From positions 884,900 through 948,899 of the forward strand of contig NZ_CAOJCN010000001.1 of assembly GCF_948329515.1 (NCBI RefSeq): a stretch of DNA of 64,000 bases, in the 5' to 3' direction. The DNA is from Cohnella rhizoplanae (lineage in GTDB: Bacteria > Bacillota > Bacilli > Paenibacillales > Paenibacillaceae). The notes under the pieces were generated by a model that saw nothing but the letters and a program-made list of their open reading frames with translations, was not told the DNA's origin and did no database searches. This document shows positions 27,609 through 36,923 of this stretch, one piece after another; the first letter of the stretch is position 1; each line of letters opens with the position of its first letter. Both the position numbers and the translations under genes were made by a program.

Positions 27609-29327
27609 ATGGCTAATACGAAATTAAGCGCGCCTGCGGGGAATCCCAGCGACGTCGAACGCATCAAACGCGAGAGCAATTACCTACGCGGTACGCTGGC
27701 CGCATCGATGCTGGAGCCGCTCAGCGCCGGCATCTCGGACGACGACAACCGCCTGATGAAGTTCCACGGCAGCTACCTGCAGGACGACCGGGATCAGCGC
27801 AACGAACGGCAGAAGCAGAAGCTCGAGCCGGCTTACCAGTTCATGCTGCGCGTCCGCATGCCGGGCGGCGTCGCCCAGCCGGGGCAGTGGCTCGTCATGG
27901 ACGAGCTCGCCCGGAAGTACGGGAACGGCACCCTTAAGCTCACGACCCGCCAGACGTTCCAGATGCACGGCATTCTCAAGTGGAACATGAAAAAGACGAT
28001 CCAGGCGATTCACCAGTCGCTGCTGGACACGATCGCCGCGTGCGGCGACGTCAACCGCAACGTCATGTGCAACCCGAATCCGTACCAGTCCGACATTCAT
28101 GCCGAAGTATACGAATGGTCCAAGCGGCTCAGCAACGATCTGCTGCCGCGGACGCGGGCGTATCACGAGCTGTGGCTGGACGAGGAGATGGTCGCCTCCA
28201 CGCCGGAGCAGGAAACGTCCGAGCCGATGTACGGGCCGCTGTATCTGCCGCGGAAGTTCAAGATCGGCATCGCGGTGCCGCCATCCAACGATATCGACGT
28301 ATTCTCGCAGGACCTCGGCTTCATCGCGATCGTAGAGGACGGCAAGCTCGCCGGCTTCAACGTGGCGATCGGCGGCGGGATGGGCATGTCGCACGGCGAC
28401 AAGGAGACGTACCCGCAGGTAGCCAAGGTCATCGGCTATTGCAAGCCCGAACAGATCTACGACGTCGCCGAGAAGATCATTACCATTCAGCGCGACTACG
28501 GCAATCGTTCGCAGCGCAAGAACGCGCGCTTCAAGTACACGGTCGACCGGCTCGGGCTGGAGACGGTCAAGGCGGAGCTGGAGACGCGGCTGGGCTGGTC
28601 GCTCGAGGCGGCCAAGCCGTATCACTTCAACGATAACGGCGACCGTTACGGCTGGGTGCAGGGCGTGGGCGACAAATGGCACTTCACGATGTTCGTGGAG
28701 GGCGGGCGCATCGCGGACTACGACGGCTTCCCGCTGATGACGGGGCTGCGCGAGATCGCCAAGATCCACACCGGCGACTTCCGCCTCACCGCCAACCAGA
28801 ACCTGATCGTCGCGGACGTCACGCCGCAGAAAAAAGAAGAGATTACCGAGTTGCTCGGGCGTTACGGCCTGATCGACGTCCAGCAATATTCCGGGCTGCG
28901 CCGCAGCTCCATGGCTTGCGTCGCGCTGCCGACTTGCGGCCTGGCGATGGCCGAGGCGGAGCGTTACCTGCCCGTGCTCGTCGACAAGATCGAGGGCATC
29001 CTGGACGCGAACGGCCTGCGCAACGAAGAGATCACGATCCGGATGACCGGCTGTCCGAACGGCTGCGCGCGCCATGCGCTGGCCGAGATCGGCTTCATCG
29101 GAAAAGGGCCGGGCAAGTACAATATGTACCTGGGCGCCGCCTTCGACGGCAGCCGCCTGAGCAAGATGTACCGCGAGAACATCGGCGAGGACGAGATTCT
29201 GCGCGAGCTCGGCGCATTGATCCCGCGTTACGCGGCGGAGCGCGTGAACGGGGAGCACTTCGGCGACTTCGTCATTCGCGCCGGCGTCATCGCCGCGACG
29301 ACCGACGGCATGAATTTCCACGACTAA
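27609..29327 (+). CDS. cysI: Assimilatory sulfite reductase (NADPH), hemoprotein subunit
   Basis: This 572-residue protein carries siroheme and a 4Fe-4S cluster and reduces sulfite to sulfide for cysteine synthesis. The four cluster ligands are visible as C-x5-C (Cys437 and Cys443, in [10 protein letters not shown]) and C-x3-C (Cys482 and Cys486, in [10 protein letters not shown]). Both ferredoxin-like halves are present, e.g. [14 protein letters not shown] and [14 protein letters not shown]. It begins 28 bases after cysJ with GAGGAG upstream. A strong terminator follows. Confidence 0.97.
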   Translation: MANTKLSAPAGNPSDVERIKRESNYLRGTLAASMLEPLSAGISDDDNRLMKFHGSYLQDDRDQRNERQKQKLEPAYQFMLRVRMPGGVAQPGQWLVMDELARKYGNGTLKLTTRQTFQMHGILKWNMKKTIQAIHQSLLDTIAACGDVNRNVMCNPNPYQSDIHAEVYEWSKRLSNDLLPRTRAYHELWLDEEMVASTPEQETSEPMYGPLYLPRKFKIGIAVPPSNDIDVFSQDLGFIAIVEDGKLAGFNVAIGGGMGMSHGDKETYPQVAKVIGYCKPEQIYDVAEKIITIQRDYGNRSQRKNARFKYTVDRLGLETVKAELETRLGWSLEAAKPYHFNDNGDRYGWVQGVGDKWHFTMFVEGGRIADYDGFPLMTGLREIAKIHTGDFRLTANQNLIVADVTPQKKEEITELLGRYGLIDVQQYSGLRRSSMACVALPTCGLAMAEAERYLPVLVDKIEGILDANGLRNEEITIRMTGCPNGCARHALAEIGFIGKGPGKYNMYLGAAFDGSRLSKMYRENIGEDEILRELGALIPRYAAERVNGEHFGDFVIRAGVIAATTDGMNFHD

Positions 29328-29359
29328 GTCTCACTTGCATCAGCTCCTATCTTTATCTA

Positions 29360-29414
29360 TAGACTCGCGAGGACGGATCGCTTCGGGCGACAGTTCTCGC
29401 GAGTCTATTTTTTT
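29360..29414 (+). terminator. Terminator of the cysJI operon
   Basis: A perfect 12-bp stem (TAGACTCGCGAG with CTCGCGAGTCTA) encloses a 24-base loop and is followed by a run of T residues. Confidence 0.9.
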
Positions 29415-29506
29415 ACGGCTGTAGGTATGCGAAATAGGAGTACAAATGTACGATTCCCGGGTAATAGACTTTTGCGGATACACATTATCTCAGGAGGCGA
29501 ACTTGG

Positions 29507-31447
29507 ATGGCCACACAACTGCCTGCATTCAAATCACAACAAGAAACCGCAACGCCCGCACCGCAAAAAAACCTCCATTTGGTCCAGCTCATGCCGGCTG
29601 TGCCCAAGCCTTTCGAGATCCGGGACTGGAAGGAAAAAGCGAAGGCATTCGACCGGTACGTATTCGACTTCAATCTCAAGGGGGAATATCTCCCGGTGAT
29701 CTGGCGGGATAGAACCCATTACAATATGGACGAAGATACGATCGGCATCATGTCTTACGTCGGCAAGGAGGATCAAGGCGGCAACGGCTCCCAGGAAGCG
29801 ATCACGGTTATGGGAGCCGTGCTCGGCGCTACGCTGGTCGGCATCGACAAGAGCGACCAGGACGGCAACGATTACGTGAAAATGCTGCAGACGTTCTTCC
29901 GAAAAGACGAGGGCGTGTTCGTCTGGTATCCTTGCATCCCGAGCGGCGATACGTTCTGGTACGAGATTCAGGCCAATATCCTGTATGCCATGATCGCTCA
30001 CTTCTATCCGAACCAGCCGGAAATGGAGACGCTCGTCCGCAAATCGGCGGATCGTTGGGTAGAAGCCGTTAAGGTGATGACGGATGACGAAGGCCGGATT
30101 CATTTTAAATACACTTCGTTCGACTTCAAGAACATGGAGCCCATCGACAATGGCCAGTGGAAAGAGCCTGATGCCGCTTCGGGCGTGGCCATGCTCATGT
30201 ATCTGGCGTACCTGCGCTTCGGAGACCAAGTCTACTTGGATACGGCGGATGCCTGTCTGGACTTTCTTGACCGCCAGGAGGACAATCCTTATTACGAGCT
30301 GCTAATGTACTATTCACCCTATCTGGCCGCCCGTATGGAGGTCGAACACGGGACTAGCCATGATATCACGAAATATATCAACTGGATCTTCGACGGCGGC
30401 ATCGAGACGCGCCCGGATTGGGGCATGTGCACGGAGCGCTGGGGGAACTACGACATGCACGGATTGGTCGGGAACCTCAAGGATTTCGGCGGTTACATCT
30501 TCGTCATGAACGGATTTTTCCTGTTCAGCACGCTGGCGCCTTTTCTGCGCTACGATTCGCGGTATGCGCGCGCGGTCGGCAAGTGGATGCTCAACGTCGC
30601 CAACCAGTCCCGCTTGTTCTACGCGGACGGCCTGCCTGCGGACAAGCAGTCCGGCGCGGCGTGGGAGGGCGACCCGGACAACGTGCTCCCTTATGAAGGC
30701 ATCCGCAAGGAGTACGAAGAGAAAACGCCGTACGCGAGCGGCGACGCCACGGTCATCGGATGGGGACCGCTCGATTTCTCGATCTACAGCGGCAGCCATG
30801 TCGGCTTCATGGGCGCGCTGATCGAGAAGACGAACGTAGAGGGCATTCTTAAGATCGATTGCCTTAAGACGGATTATTATCATAAAGAGGCTTATCCGAC
30901 TTTCCTGTACTACAATCCGTTCGGCTCCGAGCAGACGGTCGAGATCGACGAGCTCGGCAAGGATGCGGTCGATCTGTACGATACGGTAAGCGGCCGGTTC
31001 CTGGCGAAGTCGGTGAGCGGAAAAGCGACGTTCGCCGTGCCAGCGGAGGACTCGGTCATACTGGTCGTCACGCCGGCCGGCGGCCGTCAGGAACGCAAGA
31101 ACGGGCAGCTGTGGATCGATGGCGTCTATGTCGCGCCGGCTCCCAAGACTGCCGTCAACATGCGCGGAATCCAGGACCGTCAAAAGGTGAAAAACGTGAT
31201 CAAGATCGATGTCGACGCCGGCGTGCCTGCAGGAGAGTCGATCAAGCGGTTCACCTTCCGATTCGGCAATACGGTCCTGTACGAAGGGGCCGCGATCCCC
31301 GAGCCGCTGTATCTCGATACGGGCCGTTTCCACAATGGCTTCTATCATCTCCGGGTCGAGCTGGAATCCACCGGGGGCAGCATCGACTTCTGCGAGATCG
31401 GCGTCATCGTCGAGAATCCGAGCAATCCGCTGTCGGCGCCGAACTGA
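29507..31447 (+). CDS. Uncharacterised six-hairpin glycosidase-like protein
   Basis: This 646-residue protein has no recognisable signal peptide and is probably cytosolic. Residues about 40-470 are rich in aromatic and acidic residues with repeated helical hairpins, such as DTFWYEIQANILYAMIAHFY, ASGVAMLMYLAYLRFGDQVY and DWGMCTERWGNYDMHG. That suggests an (alpha/alpha)6 barrel like those of several glycoside hydrolases and lyases. A beta-rich C-terminal part follows (about 480-646). I cannot assign a numbered family or catalytic acids. AGGAGG lies nine bases upstream of the ATG. It stands as a single gene between two terminators, so no operon partner hints at the substrate. Confidence 0.6.
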   Translation: MATQLPAFKSQQETATPAPQKNLHLVQLMPAVPKPFEIRDWKEKAKAFDRYVFDFNLKGEYLPVIWRDRTHYNMDEDTIGIMSYVGKEDQGGNGSQEAITVMGAVLGATLVGIDKSDQDGNDYVKMLQTFFRKDEGVFVWYPCIPSGDTFWYEIQANILYAMIAHFYPNQPEMETLVRKSADRWVEAVKVMTDDEGRIHFKYTSFDFKNMEPIDNGQWKEPDAASGVAMLMYLAYLRFGDQVYLDTADACLDFLDRQEDNPYYELLMYYSPYLAARMEVEHGTSHDITKYINWIFDGGIETRPDWGMCTERWGNYDMHGLVGNLKDFGGYIFVMNGFFLFSTLAPFLRYDSRYARAVGKWMLNVANQSRLFYADGLPADKQSGAAWEGDPDNVLPYEGIRKEYEEKTPYASGDATVIGWGPLDFSIYSGSHVGFMGALIEKTNVEGILKIDCLKTDYYHKEAYPTFLYYNPFGSEQTVEIDELGKDAVDLYDTVSGRFLAKSVSGKATFAVPAEDSVILVVTPAGGRQERKNGQLWIDGVYVAPAPKTAVNMRGIQDRQKVKNVIKIDVDAGVPAGESIKRFTFRFGNTVLYEGAAIPEPLYLDTGRFHNGFYHLRVELESTGGSIDFCEIGVIVENPSNPLSAPN

Positions 31448-31466
31448 GCCGGCCATGAACACGCAG

Positions 31467-31494
31467 CGCCGCCGTTCCCAACGGCGGCGTTTTT
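31467..31494 (+). terminator. Terminator after the glycosidase-like gene
   Basis: A 10-bp stem (CGCCGCCGTT with AACGGCGGCG) with a CCC loop is followed by five T residues. Confidence 0.9.
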
Positions 31495-31582
31495 ATGCTA
31501 TGGTTGAACACTACGAGACTGTCCGTTCGAACCGCTCTATTATTCATTGACTTTGCATGATCACTCAAGGAGGTGTCGCAGC

Positions 31583-32599
31583 GTGAATTCCCCTGCGCTA
31601 GGCCGCATTCCGTTCCCTCATGGCTTTTGGGCCGGTATTCGCCGCTTGGGACTAGGCGCGGCCGATATCGTCCGCAAGGCGGGACTGCCTCCCGATCTTA
31701 TCGACGAACCTGCAGTGACAGCCGCCCAATATATCGCGATCTGGCAGGCTTATTCCGATCTGATCGGAGACACGGCCGAGGGCATCGTCAAGCTGGCGAC
31801 GGCATTCGAGACGGCGAAGTACCCGCCTGCCGTGATGGCGGTATACCACGCCCGGGATTATCGCGACGCGCTTGGCCGGATGGCTCGGTACAAGCAAATG
31901 TGTCCGCCCGAAAGCCTGCTCGTCCGCGAGGAGGGGGATGCTTGCGTTGTCGAGCTGGCATGGACGCATGCCGGACCGTCGGGACCGCCGCTCCTGGTCG
32001 GGATCACGCTTGCCTTCTTGCTGGAACTCGGGCGCAGGGGCACGGGCTTGCCTCTGACCGCCGCGCGCGTTGAATTCTCGCAAGCCATGGGCGATTCCAA
32101 GACGCTCGAAGCTTACTTCGGCTGCGAGGTTCGGATCGGTACGGCATATAATCGTCTGACGCTGCGAAGGGAAGATCTGGACCGCCCGTTCATCTCCGAT
32201 AACGAGGAGCTGGTCGCGATTCTGGCGCCCGTACTGGACCGTTCGCTGGATGCGAGGCAGCGCGGTCTCTCCACAAGCGAGACGGTCGTCGCGCTCATAA
32301 AACGACGCCTCGCCGGAGGGAGAATCGATATTCAAGCCATCGCGAAGGAGCTGGGCATGAGCGAACGCACCCTGCAGCGCCGCCTCGCGGAGGAACAGTC
32401 GAGCTTCAAGCAGCTGCTGATGCAAGCTAGACATGAGCAGGCTCGCGCCTACTTGGCGGATACGACCCTCGATATTAAAGAAGTGGCCTTCTTGATCGGC
32501 TATGAGGACCAGAATTCGTTCTATCGCGCCTTCCGGCTATGGGAGGGCGATACGCCTGCCCAGTGGCGCATGGCGAATATGGCGCGCGCTGCAAGATGA
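31583..32599 (+). CDS. AraC-family transcriptional regulator
   Basis: This 338-residue protein has an N-terminal ligand domain of the Arabinose_bd type found in OruR/ArgR-like AraC proteins (about residues 15-200) and two C-terminal helix-turn-helix motifs (IQAIAKELGMSERTLQRRL and IKEVAFLIGYEDQNSFYRAF). The GTG at 31,583 is chosen because AAGGAGGTG lies seven bases before it; the frame is open 12 codons further upstream. An SDR gene follows 90 bases later on the same strand and is the obvious target. The effector is unknown. Confidence 0.88.
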   Translation: MNSPALGRIPFPHGFWAGIRRLGLGAADIVRKAGLPPDLIDEPAVTAAQYIAIWQAYSDLIGDTAEGIVKLATAFETAKYPPAVMAVYHARDYRDALGRMARYKQMCPPESLLVREEGDACVVELAWTHAGPSGPPLLVGITLAFLLELGRRGTGLPLTAARVEFSQAMGDSKTLEAYFGCEVRIGTAYNRLTLRREDLDRPFISDNEELVAILAPVLDRSLDARQRGLSTSETVVALIKRRLAGGRIDIQAIAKELGMSERTLQRRLAEEQSSFKQLLMQARHEQARAYLADTTLDIKEVAFLIGYEDQNSFYRAFRLWEGDTPAQWRMANMARAAR

Positions 32600-32689
32600 T
32601 TGACGCATCAAGCTAGTTACCGCTAGCTTTCCGCAAGTTAAGATTATCCCTGTCCGCAGCTTTAGACTGCGAGAGAGGGGAACAGGAAC

Positions 32690-33484
32690 ATGGATATGGG
32701 CTTGCATCATAAATCGGCATTGGTAACGGGGTCGACGAAAGGGATCGGCAGAGCGATCGCGATCGAGCTGGCGAGAGAAGGCGCGAATGTCCTCGTCAAC
32801 GGGCGAGACCGGGAGGAAGTAGAACGAACCGTCATCGAGCTCAAATCGATGTTCCCATCGACCGATCCGGTAGCTGCGGCAGCGGATCTGGCGGATCGGG
32901 AGCAAAGAGAGGCCTTGTTCGCCCGACATCCGCATGTCGATATGCTAGTTAACAACATGGGCATATACGAAATGCTGTCCTATGAGGACACGAACGATGA
33001 ACAGTGGGAAACATACTTCCGTACGAACGTTCTTGCCGCCAACGCGATGTGCCGGGTTTATCTGCCGAATATGCTTGAACGGGACTTCGGCCGCATCCTT
33101 TTTATCGCCAGCGAGGAAGCGATGATGCCCTCCGGACAGATGCCCGCATACGCCATGACCAAGTCCATGCTGCTATCCCTGTCCAAGAGCTTGTCCAAGT
33201 TAACGAGGGGGAGCGAAGTGACGGTGAATACGATCCTGCCCGGTCCGACGCTCACCGAGAATGTGCGCGAGATCATCGACAGCCTGTATCCGGGAGAAGC
33301 ACTGACTTTCGAGGATAAAGAGAAACGCTTCATGGCGGCCAACTTGACCCAATCCGAACTCCAGCGGTTCATCGCGCCGGCGGAGATCGGCAGGCTCGCG
33401 GCATTCCTGTGCAGTCCCTGCGCGTCCGCGTTCAAAGGTTCCCCCATCAGGATGGACGGGGGAATGATACCGACTATTTTTTAA
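32690..33484 (+). CDS. Short-chain dehydrogenase/reductase (SDR)
   Basis: This 264-residue classical SDR shows the nucleotide motif TGSTKGIG (residues 13-20), the NNMG motif (normally NNAG), and the active-site Tyr154-x3-Lys158 in YAMTK. The Ala of NNAG is replaced by Met. The ending GSPIRMDGGMIPTIF is typical. GAGAGGGG lies upstream of the ATG. It follows the AraC regulator, an arrangement that suggests substrate-induced expression. The stop overlaps that of the convergent YqcI/YcgG gene by four bases. The substrate is not predictable. Confidence 0.9.
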   Translation: MDMGLHHKSALVTGSTKGIGRAIAIELAREGANVLVNGRDREEVERTVIELKSMFPSTDPVAAAADLADREQREALFARHPHVDMLVNNMGIYEMLSYEDTNDEQWETYFRTNVLAANAMCRVYLPNMLERDFGRILFIASEEAMMPSGQMPAYAMTKSMLLSLSKSLSKLTRGSEVTVNTILPGPTLTENVREIIDSLYPGEALTFEDKEKRFMAANLTQSELQRFIAPAEIGRLAAFLCSPCASAFKGSPIRMDGGMIPTIF

Positions 33485-34227
33485 TCCGCATTCTCTTTGT
33501 CCGTCGCCCGGTGGAAGGGGCAGCCGGCTAAGGAAGTATCGTCGTCCCTCAGAAAATATTGCTTATACTCGAGATTGCCTTGCGATCCGTAAGGCTTCAA
33601 TTCGGGATGCGCCGGCGCTTCGTCATATGCGGCCAACCGGGAGCGGATCCGGGGAACGATCGCCGCCGCCTTGCGGGGATGACGGTGCCACTCGTCCAAT
33701 ACCCAGCGCGGCGTCAATGCCAGCATAAAGTAGGGGAAGTGACGGCTTCGACGGTACGTATGCGCCGGCGTGGCGCAGTAAACGAAATAGCGTTCGCCTT
33801 CATAGCAATATTCCCACGTCGCCTGTTCCGTATCTTCCGGTATATCGGACGGCCACGGTACCTTGTCCGATCGGCTGACCTTACTTAATAATTCCCAGAA
33901 TACGGCTTCGTACGCCGACACCGATTTATCTGCTTCGTCCGTATTAAAAAAGACGATCAACGACGAGTATTCGCCGAACGAGCGCGATGATCCGCCATAC
34001 TCGGCCATGATGTCGCCCAGCTCGCGGCCGGCGGACGCATGCCATGGGCTGGAAACATAGCCATAACGGAGATGCCGCCGGGCAAAAGCTTGCGTAGCGG
34101 GTATGCAAGGAAAAAGCGCTACGCGGTCGCTCATCTTGGAGGCGAATGTCCTGTAGGCATCCTTCTTCCATTGCTCCAAACCAAGCGCTTCATTTTCGAT
34201 CTCAGAATCCTGCAGCAAAAGCGGCAT
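33481..34227 (-). CDS. YqcI/YcgG-family protein
   Basis: This 248-residue protein resembles the YqcI/YcgG family of Bacillus. Recognisable parts are FPCIPATQAF near residue 40, WEYCYEGERYFVYCATPAHT in the middle, and the C-terminal segment HPELKPYGSQGNLEYKQYFL. Some members are, to my knowledge, heme-dependent N-hydroxylases (GntA of guanitoxin biosynthesis), but this link is a family-level memory and no guanidine pathway genes are nearby. AAAGGAGGG lies six bases before the ATG. It is monocistronic and convergent with the SDR gene. Confidence 0.75.
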   Translation of the reverse strand: MPLLLQDSEIENEALGLEQWKKDAYRTFASKMSDRVALFPCIPATQAFARRHLRYGYVSSPWHASAGRELGDIMAEYGGSSRSFGEYSSLIVFFNTDEADKSVSAYEAVFWELLSKVSRSDKVPWPSDIPEDTEQATWEYCYEGERYFVYCATPAHTYRRSRHFPYFMLALTPRWVLDEWHRHPRKAAAIVPRIRSRLAAYDEAPAHPELKPYGSQGNLEYKQYFLRDDDTSLAGCPFHRATDKENAD

Positions 34228-34298
34228 GAAAAGCCCTCCTTTTTGCTACAGCATATTGCCTAGACGCAATAAGGTGACTGTAGGCATACGACATGAGA

Positions 34299-34328
34299 AA
34301 GCCTCGCCCTTATCACAGAGCGAGGCTT
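34299..34328. terminator. Terminator after the aldo/keto reductase
   Basis: AAGCCTCGC pairs with GCGAGGCTT across an intervening 12 bases. On the minus strand the stem ends in TTTCTC, a short U-rich tail, which fits termination of the aldo/keto reductase gene that stops three bases away. Confidence 0.65.
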
Positions 34329-34330
34329 AT

Positions 34331-35314
34331 TCATAGGGCGAATTGTCCCTCGTCCAGCCTGTCGAGCTCTTCGGGATCCAGGATAATCGTCCCTGCGCCT
34401 AGGCTCTCCTCGAGCTGAGACGCATGGGAAGCCCCCACGACGGCAAATGCAGCAAAAGGTCGCGAGACGATATAGGAGAGAGCAATCCGTAAGGTCGTCG
34501 TGGATCGTTCCCGGGCGATCCGCCGCGCTTGTTCGAAGCGCCGGACGTTCCGGGGCGAGCCGTATAGAGGAGGTGCCTCGAACGCCGTTCCGGCCACGGC
34601 CGCCGCTTCCATCTTGGCGAACAGTCCCTTGGCTTGCGAAGAATAGGCGAAGAGCGGCATCTCCGTCTCCGCATGGTAGCGGTACATCGCCTCGTCCAGT
34701 ACGACGACGGTCGGGTCTTCGATATGCGCCGGGTCAAGCCTCGCCAGACTCCACCATGCCTGATTGGCGGCCATAGGGGGCAAGCCGTGCGACGCCGCCC
34801 ATCGATTCGCTTGGTCGATCCGGTCCGTCTCCCAGTTGGAGCAGCCGAAGCTGCGGATGAGGCCATCGTCGACCAGCTTGCCGAGCGGTCCGAGCAGCTC
34901 GGAGACCGGGATGGAACGGTCGTCGCGGTGCAGCCAGTACAGGTCGATGACATCGGTCTGCAGCCGGCGCAGGCTGCCTTCGGCATCGGATCTGATGTCC
35001 GCCGCACGCAGCCTGGACACGTTCATCGACGCCAGGTCCGGATGCCCGCCTTTCGTCGTCACGATCATGCGGTCGCGGTTGCCGCGCGACTTCATCCATT
35101 TGCCGATCGCGATCTCGCTGGCATTCGTCTTGCCCGGAACCCAGTTGCCGTATACTTCGGCCGTATCGACCATATTGCCGCCGGCATCGGCATACAGATC
35201 CAGGAGCCGGAACGACTGATCCTCGTCCAGACGGGTGCCGATATGCACGCCGCCCATGACGATGACCGAACACTCTCTACCGATACCCGGTATCATGCGC
35301 GTGCGCAAGCTCAT
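34331..35314 (-). CDS. Aldo/keto reductase
   Basis: This 327-residue NADPH-dependent oxidoreductase has the TIM-barrel tetrad of the family: Asp50 and Tyr55 in DTAEVYG, a Lys in VTTKGGH, and a His in LYWLHRDD. The cofactor segment near the C-terminus is FAVVGASHASQL. It reduces an unknown carbonyl substrate. An AGGAGG sits 11 bases before the ATG. It lies 98 bases downstream of the MFS gene on the same strand; the gap holds a TATACT that could be an independent promoter, so co-transcription is uncertain. Confidence 0.9.
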   Translation of the reverse strand: MSLRTRMIPGIGRECSVIVMGGVHIGTRLDEDQSFRLLDLYADAGGNMVDTAEVYGNWVPGKTNASEIAIGKWMKSRGNRDRMIVTTKGGHPDLASMNVSRLRAADIRSDAEGSLRRLQTDVIDLYWLHRDDRSIPVSELLGPLGKLVDDGLIRSFGCSNWETDRIDQANRWAASHGLPPMAANQAWWSLARLDPAHIEDPTVVVLDEAMYRYHAETEMPLFAYSSQAKGLFAKMEAAAVAGTAFEAPPLYGSPRNVRRFEQARRIARERSTTTLRIALSYIVSRPFAAFAVVGASHASQLEESLGAGTIILDPEELDRLDEGQFAL

Positions 35315-35412
35315 CCTTATGCCAGCCTCCTATCTCCGCTCATTTAGCAGGATTCAACGCTCTACCCATTCGAGTATAGCTGCTCCTATGGATAAAAACA
35401 TCCATCCGCCCG

Positions 35413-36807
35413 TTATAGCGTCTGAGATACGCCCGCTTCCCGGCGTCTCCGGCTCATGAAGACCAAGGACACGGCTACCGCAGCGAGGATTAGGCCGACC
35501 GTGCGCATACCTGCTGTGCTGAACCGGTCTCCCATAACGACCCCGATCAATAGGGAAGAGAGTATGGTGCCAAAATAACGCGACGTACTAAATAGCCCCG
35601 AGGCGATGCCGACCATATCCTTCGGCGCGCTATTGAACATGTCGGCCTGCATGGCGACGCCGTTCAGCCCATTACTGAAGCCGAATGCGGTGAGCGCCAG
35701 ACAGAAGGAGGCTACCGGAGAATGTGCGTTCAAAGTGGCGAGCCATAAGGAACCGAACGTCATCAGCATCGCGGATAAGAGCTTGGCGGGCCGCGGCCCC
35801 GCCCGATCGACCCAACGTCCGGCGATAGGAGACGCGATGAGCGAGCACAAGCCCAGGCTGAGCATGAGCATGCCCGTATCGAACTCGTTGACGTGGCGCA
35901 CCGTCTGCAAGTAGGACGGCAGGCCGAAAAAAAGCGAGTAAAACAGCAGGTTCGCGAGCATGAATTCAAGGTTCACCCAAGTCATCGAAGGATAGCGGGC
36001 AAAGGTCCGTAACGGTATAAATGGCGAAGGCGCGCGTAGTTCCAACCAGACGAAAGCCGACAGCAGCAGGAGACCGATCAGGACGAGGGCGATATTTCCC
36101 GCTGAGAGATGTCCCGCTGATTTGGCCGACAACAGTCCCAAGAGCAGCGAGATCAGACCTGCGGCGAAGAGGAGTATGCCGGGCAGGTCTATTTTGACCA
36201 CCCATTTACGCAGGGTCATGCCGCCGCCTGCGCCGGCTGATGACCTTTCCCATTCATCCTGTGGAATCGATCTCCAGGCCATGACAAAGCTAGCCGCCGC
36301 GAACGGGATATTGACGTAAAAAATCGCATGCCAGTCCCACTGCTGCACCAGGACGCCGCCGACGAAGGGGCCGACGGCCGCCGCTCCCGACAGGAATATG
36401 GACATGACCGACAGCGCCGTCGCTTGTTTCTCGGTAACATGGATGCGCACGATCGCCATGCCGACCGCTACCATCATGCTCGTCCCGATCGATTGCAAGA
36501 TCCGATACGCGATCAGCCATCCGAAGCTCGGCGACAACGGCGCGAGGACGGATGCCGCGAAGGCGACGATTAAGCCAGCTAAAAAGATCCTTCTGCGGCC
36601 GAAAATGTCGCTTGCTCTTCCCATGACGGGCTGCGCGATCGCGCTCGAGATGTAAAAGGAGAAAATGATCCAGGATACCACCGTATAGTCTAGGCGATAG
36701 TCCTCCTGCAGCCTCGTTATGGCCACGGATACCATAGACGAATTGAGCGGGTTCAACAATACGCCCAGCCCCACGGCGGTCAACAACCCTCTGCTTTGCG
36801 CATTCAT
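35413..36807 (-). CDS. MFS drug-exporter-type permease (DHA2/EmrB-QacA-like)
   Basis: This 464-residue protein has about 12-14 membrane helices. MFS motif A is seen as GRASDIFGRRRIFLAG, and antiporter motif C is near AAAVGPFVGGVLVQQWDWHA. The segment FYVNIPFAAASFVMAW is typical of the drug:H+ antiporter-2 group. It is divergent from a LysR gene with a palindromic operator between them, so induction by a small toxic molecule is likely but the substrate is unknown. Confidence 0.88.
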   Translation of the reverse strand: MNAQSRGLLTAVGLGVLLNPLNSSMVSVAITRLQEDYRLDYTVVSWIIFSFYISSAIAQPVMGRASDIFGRRRIFLAGLIVAFAASVLAPLSPSFGWLIAYRILQSIGTSMMVAVGMAIVRIHVTEKQATALSVMSIFLSGAAAVGPFVGGVLVQQWDWHAIFYVNIPFAAASFVMAWRSIPQDEWERSSAGAGGGMTLRKWVVKIDLPGILLFAAGLISLLLGLLSAKSAGHLSAGNIALVLIGLLLLSAFVWLELRAPSPFIPLRTFARYPSMTWVNLEFMLANLLFYSLFFGLPSYLQTVRHVNEFDTGMLMLSLGLCSLIASPIAGRWVDRAGPRPAKLLSAMLMTFGSLWLATLNAHSPVASFCLALTAFGFSNGLNGVAMQADMFNSAPKDMVGIASGLFSTSRYFGTILSSLLIGVVMGDRFSTAGMRTVGLILAAVAVSLVFMSRRRREAGVSQTL

Positions 36808-36840
36808 TGCTAGTCCCCCAAGATCGTATTGAAGCCATCG

Positions 36841-36856
36841 TAATCGATATCGATTA
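36841..36856. promoter_or_regulatory. Perfect 16-bp palindrome, probable LysR operator
   Basis: TAATCGATATCGATTA is a perfect dyad in the 116-bp gap between the divergent MFS and LysR genes. On the minus strand it falls between TTGGAA and TACGAT (18-base spacing), a plausible MFS promoter, so the bound regulator would touch the spacer and the -10 element. Confidence 0.55.
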
Positions 36857-36923
36857 TTTATTCCAACGCATTTTATGTTATATTTTCATTGACTAGAGGG
36901 AATGAGCGGAGAGGGATGGAGAT

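Noticed and set aside
25601..27679. A 692-codon minus-strand frame across cysJ.
   Set aside because: It is the antisense shadow of cysJ. It has no ribosome site and reads through the cysJ leader hairpin without any protein similarity.
27684..29321. A 545-codon minus-strand frame across cysI.
   Set aside because: It mirrors the cysI gene almost exactly and shows no domain; it is an effect of GC-rich codon use.
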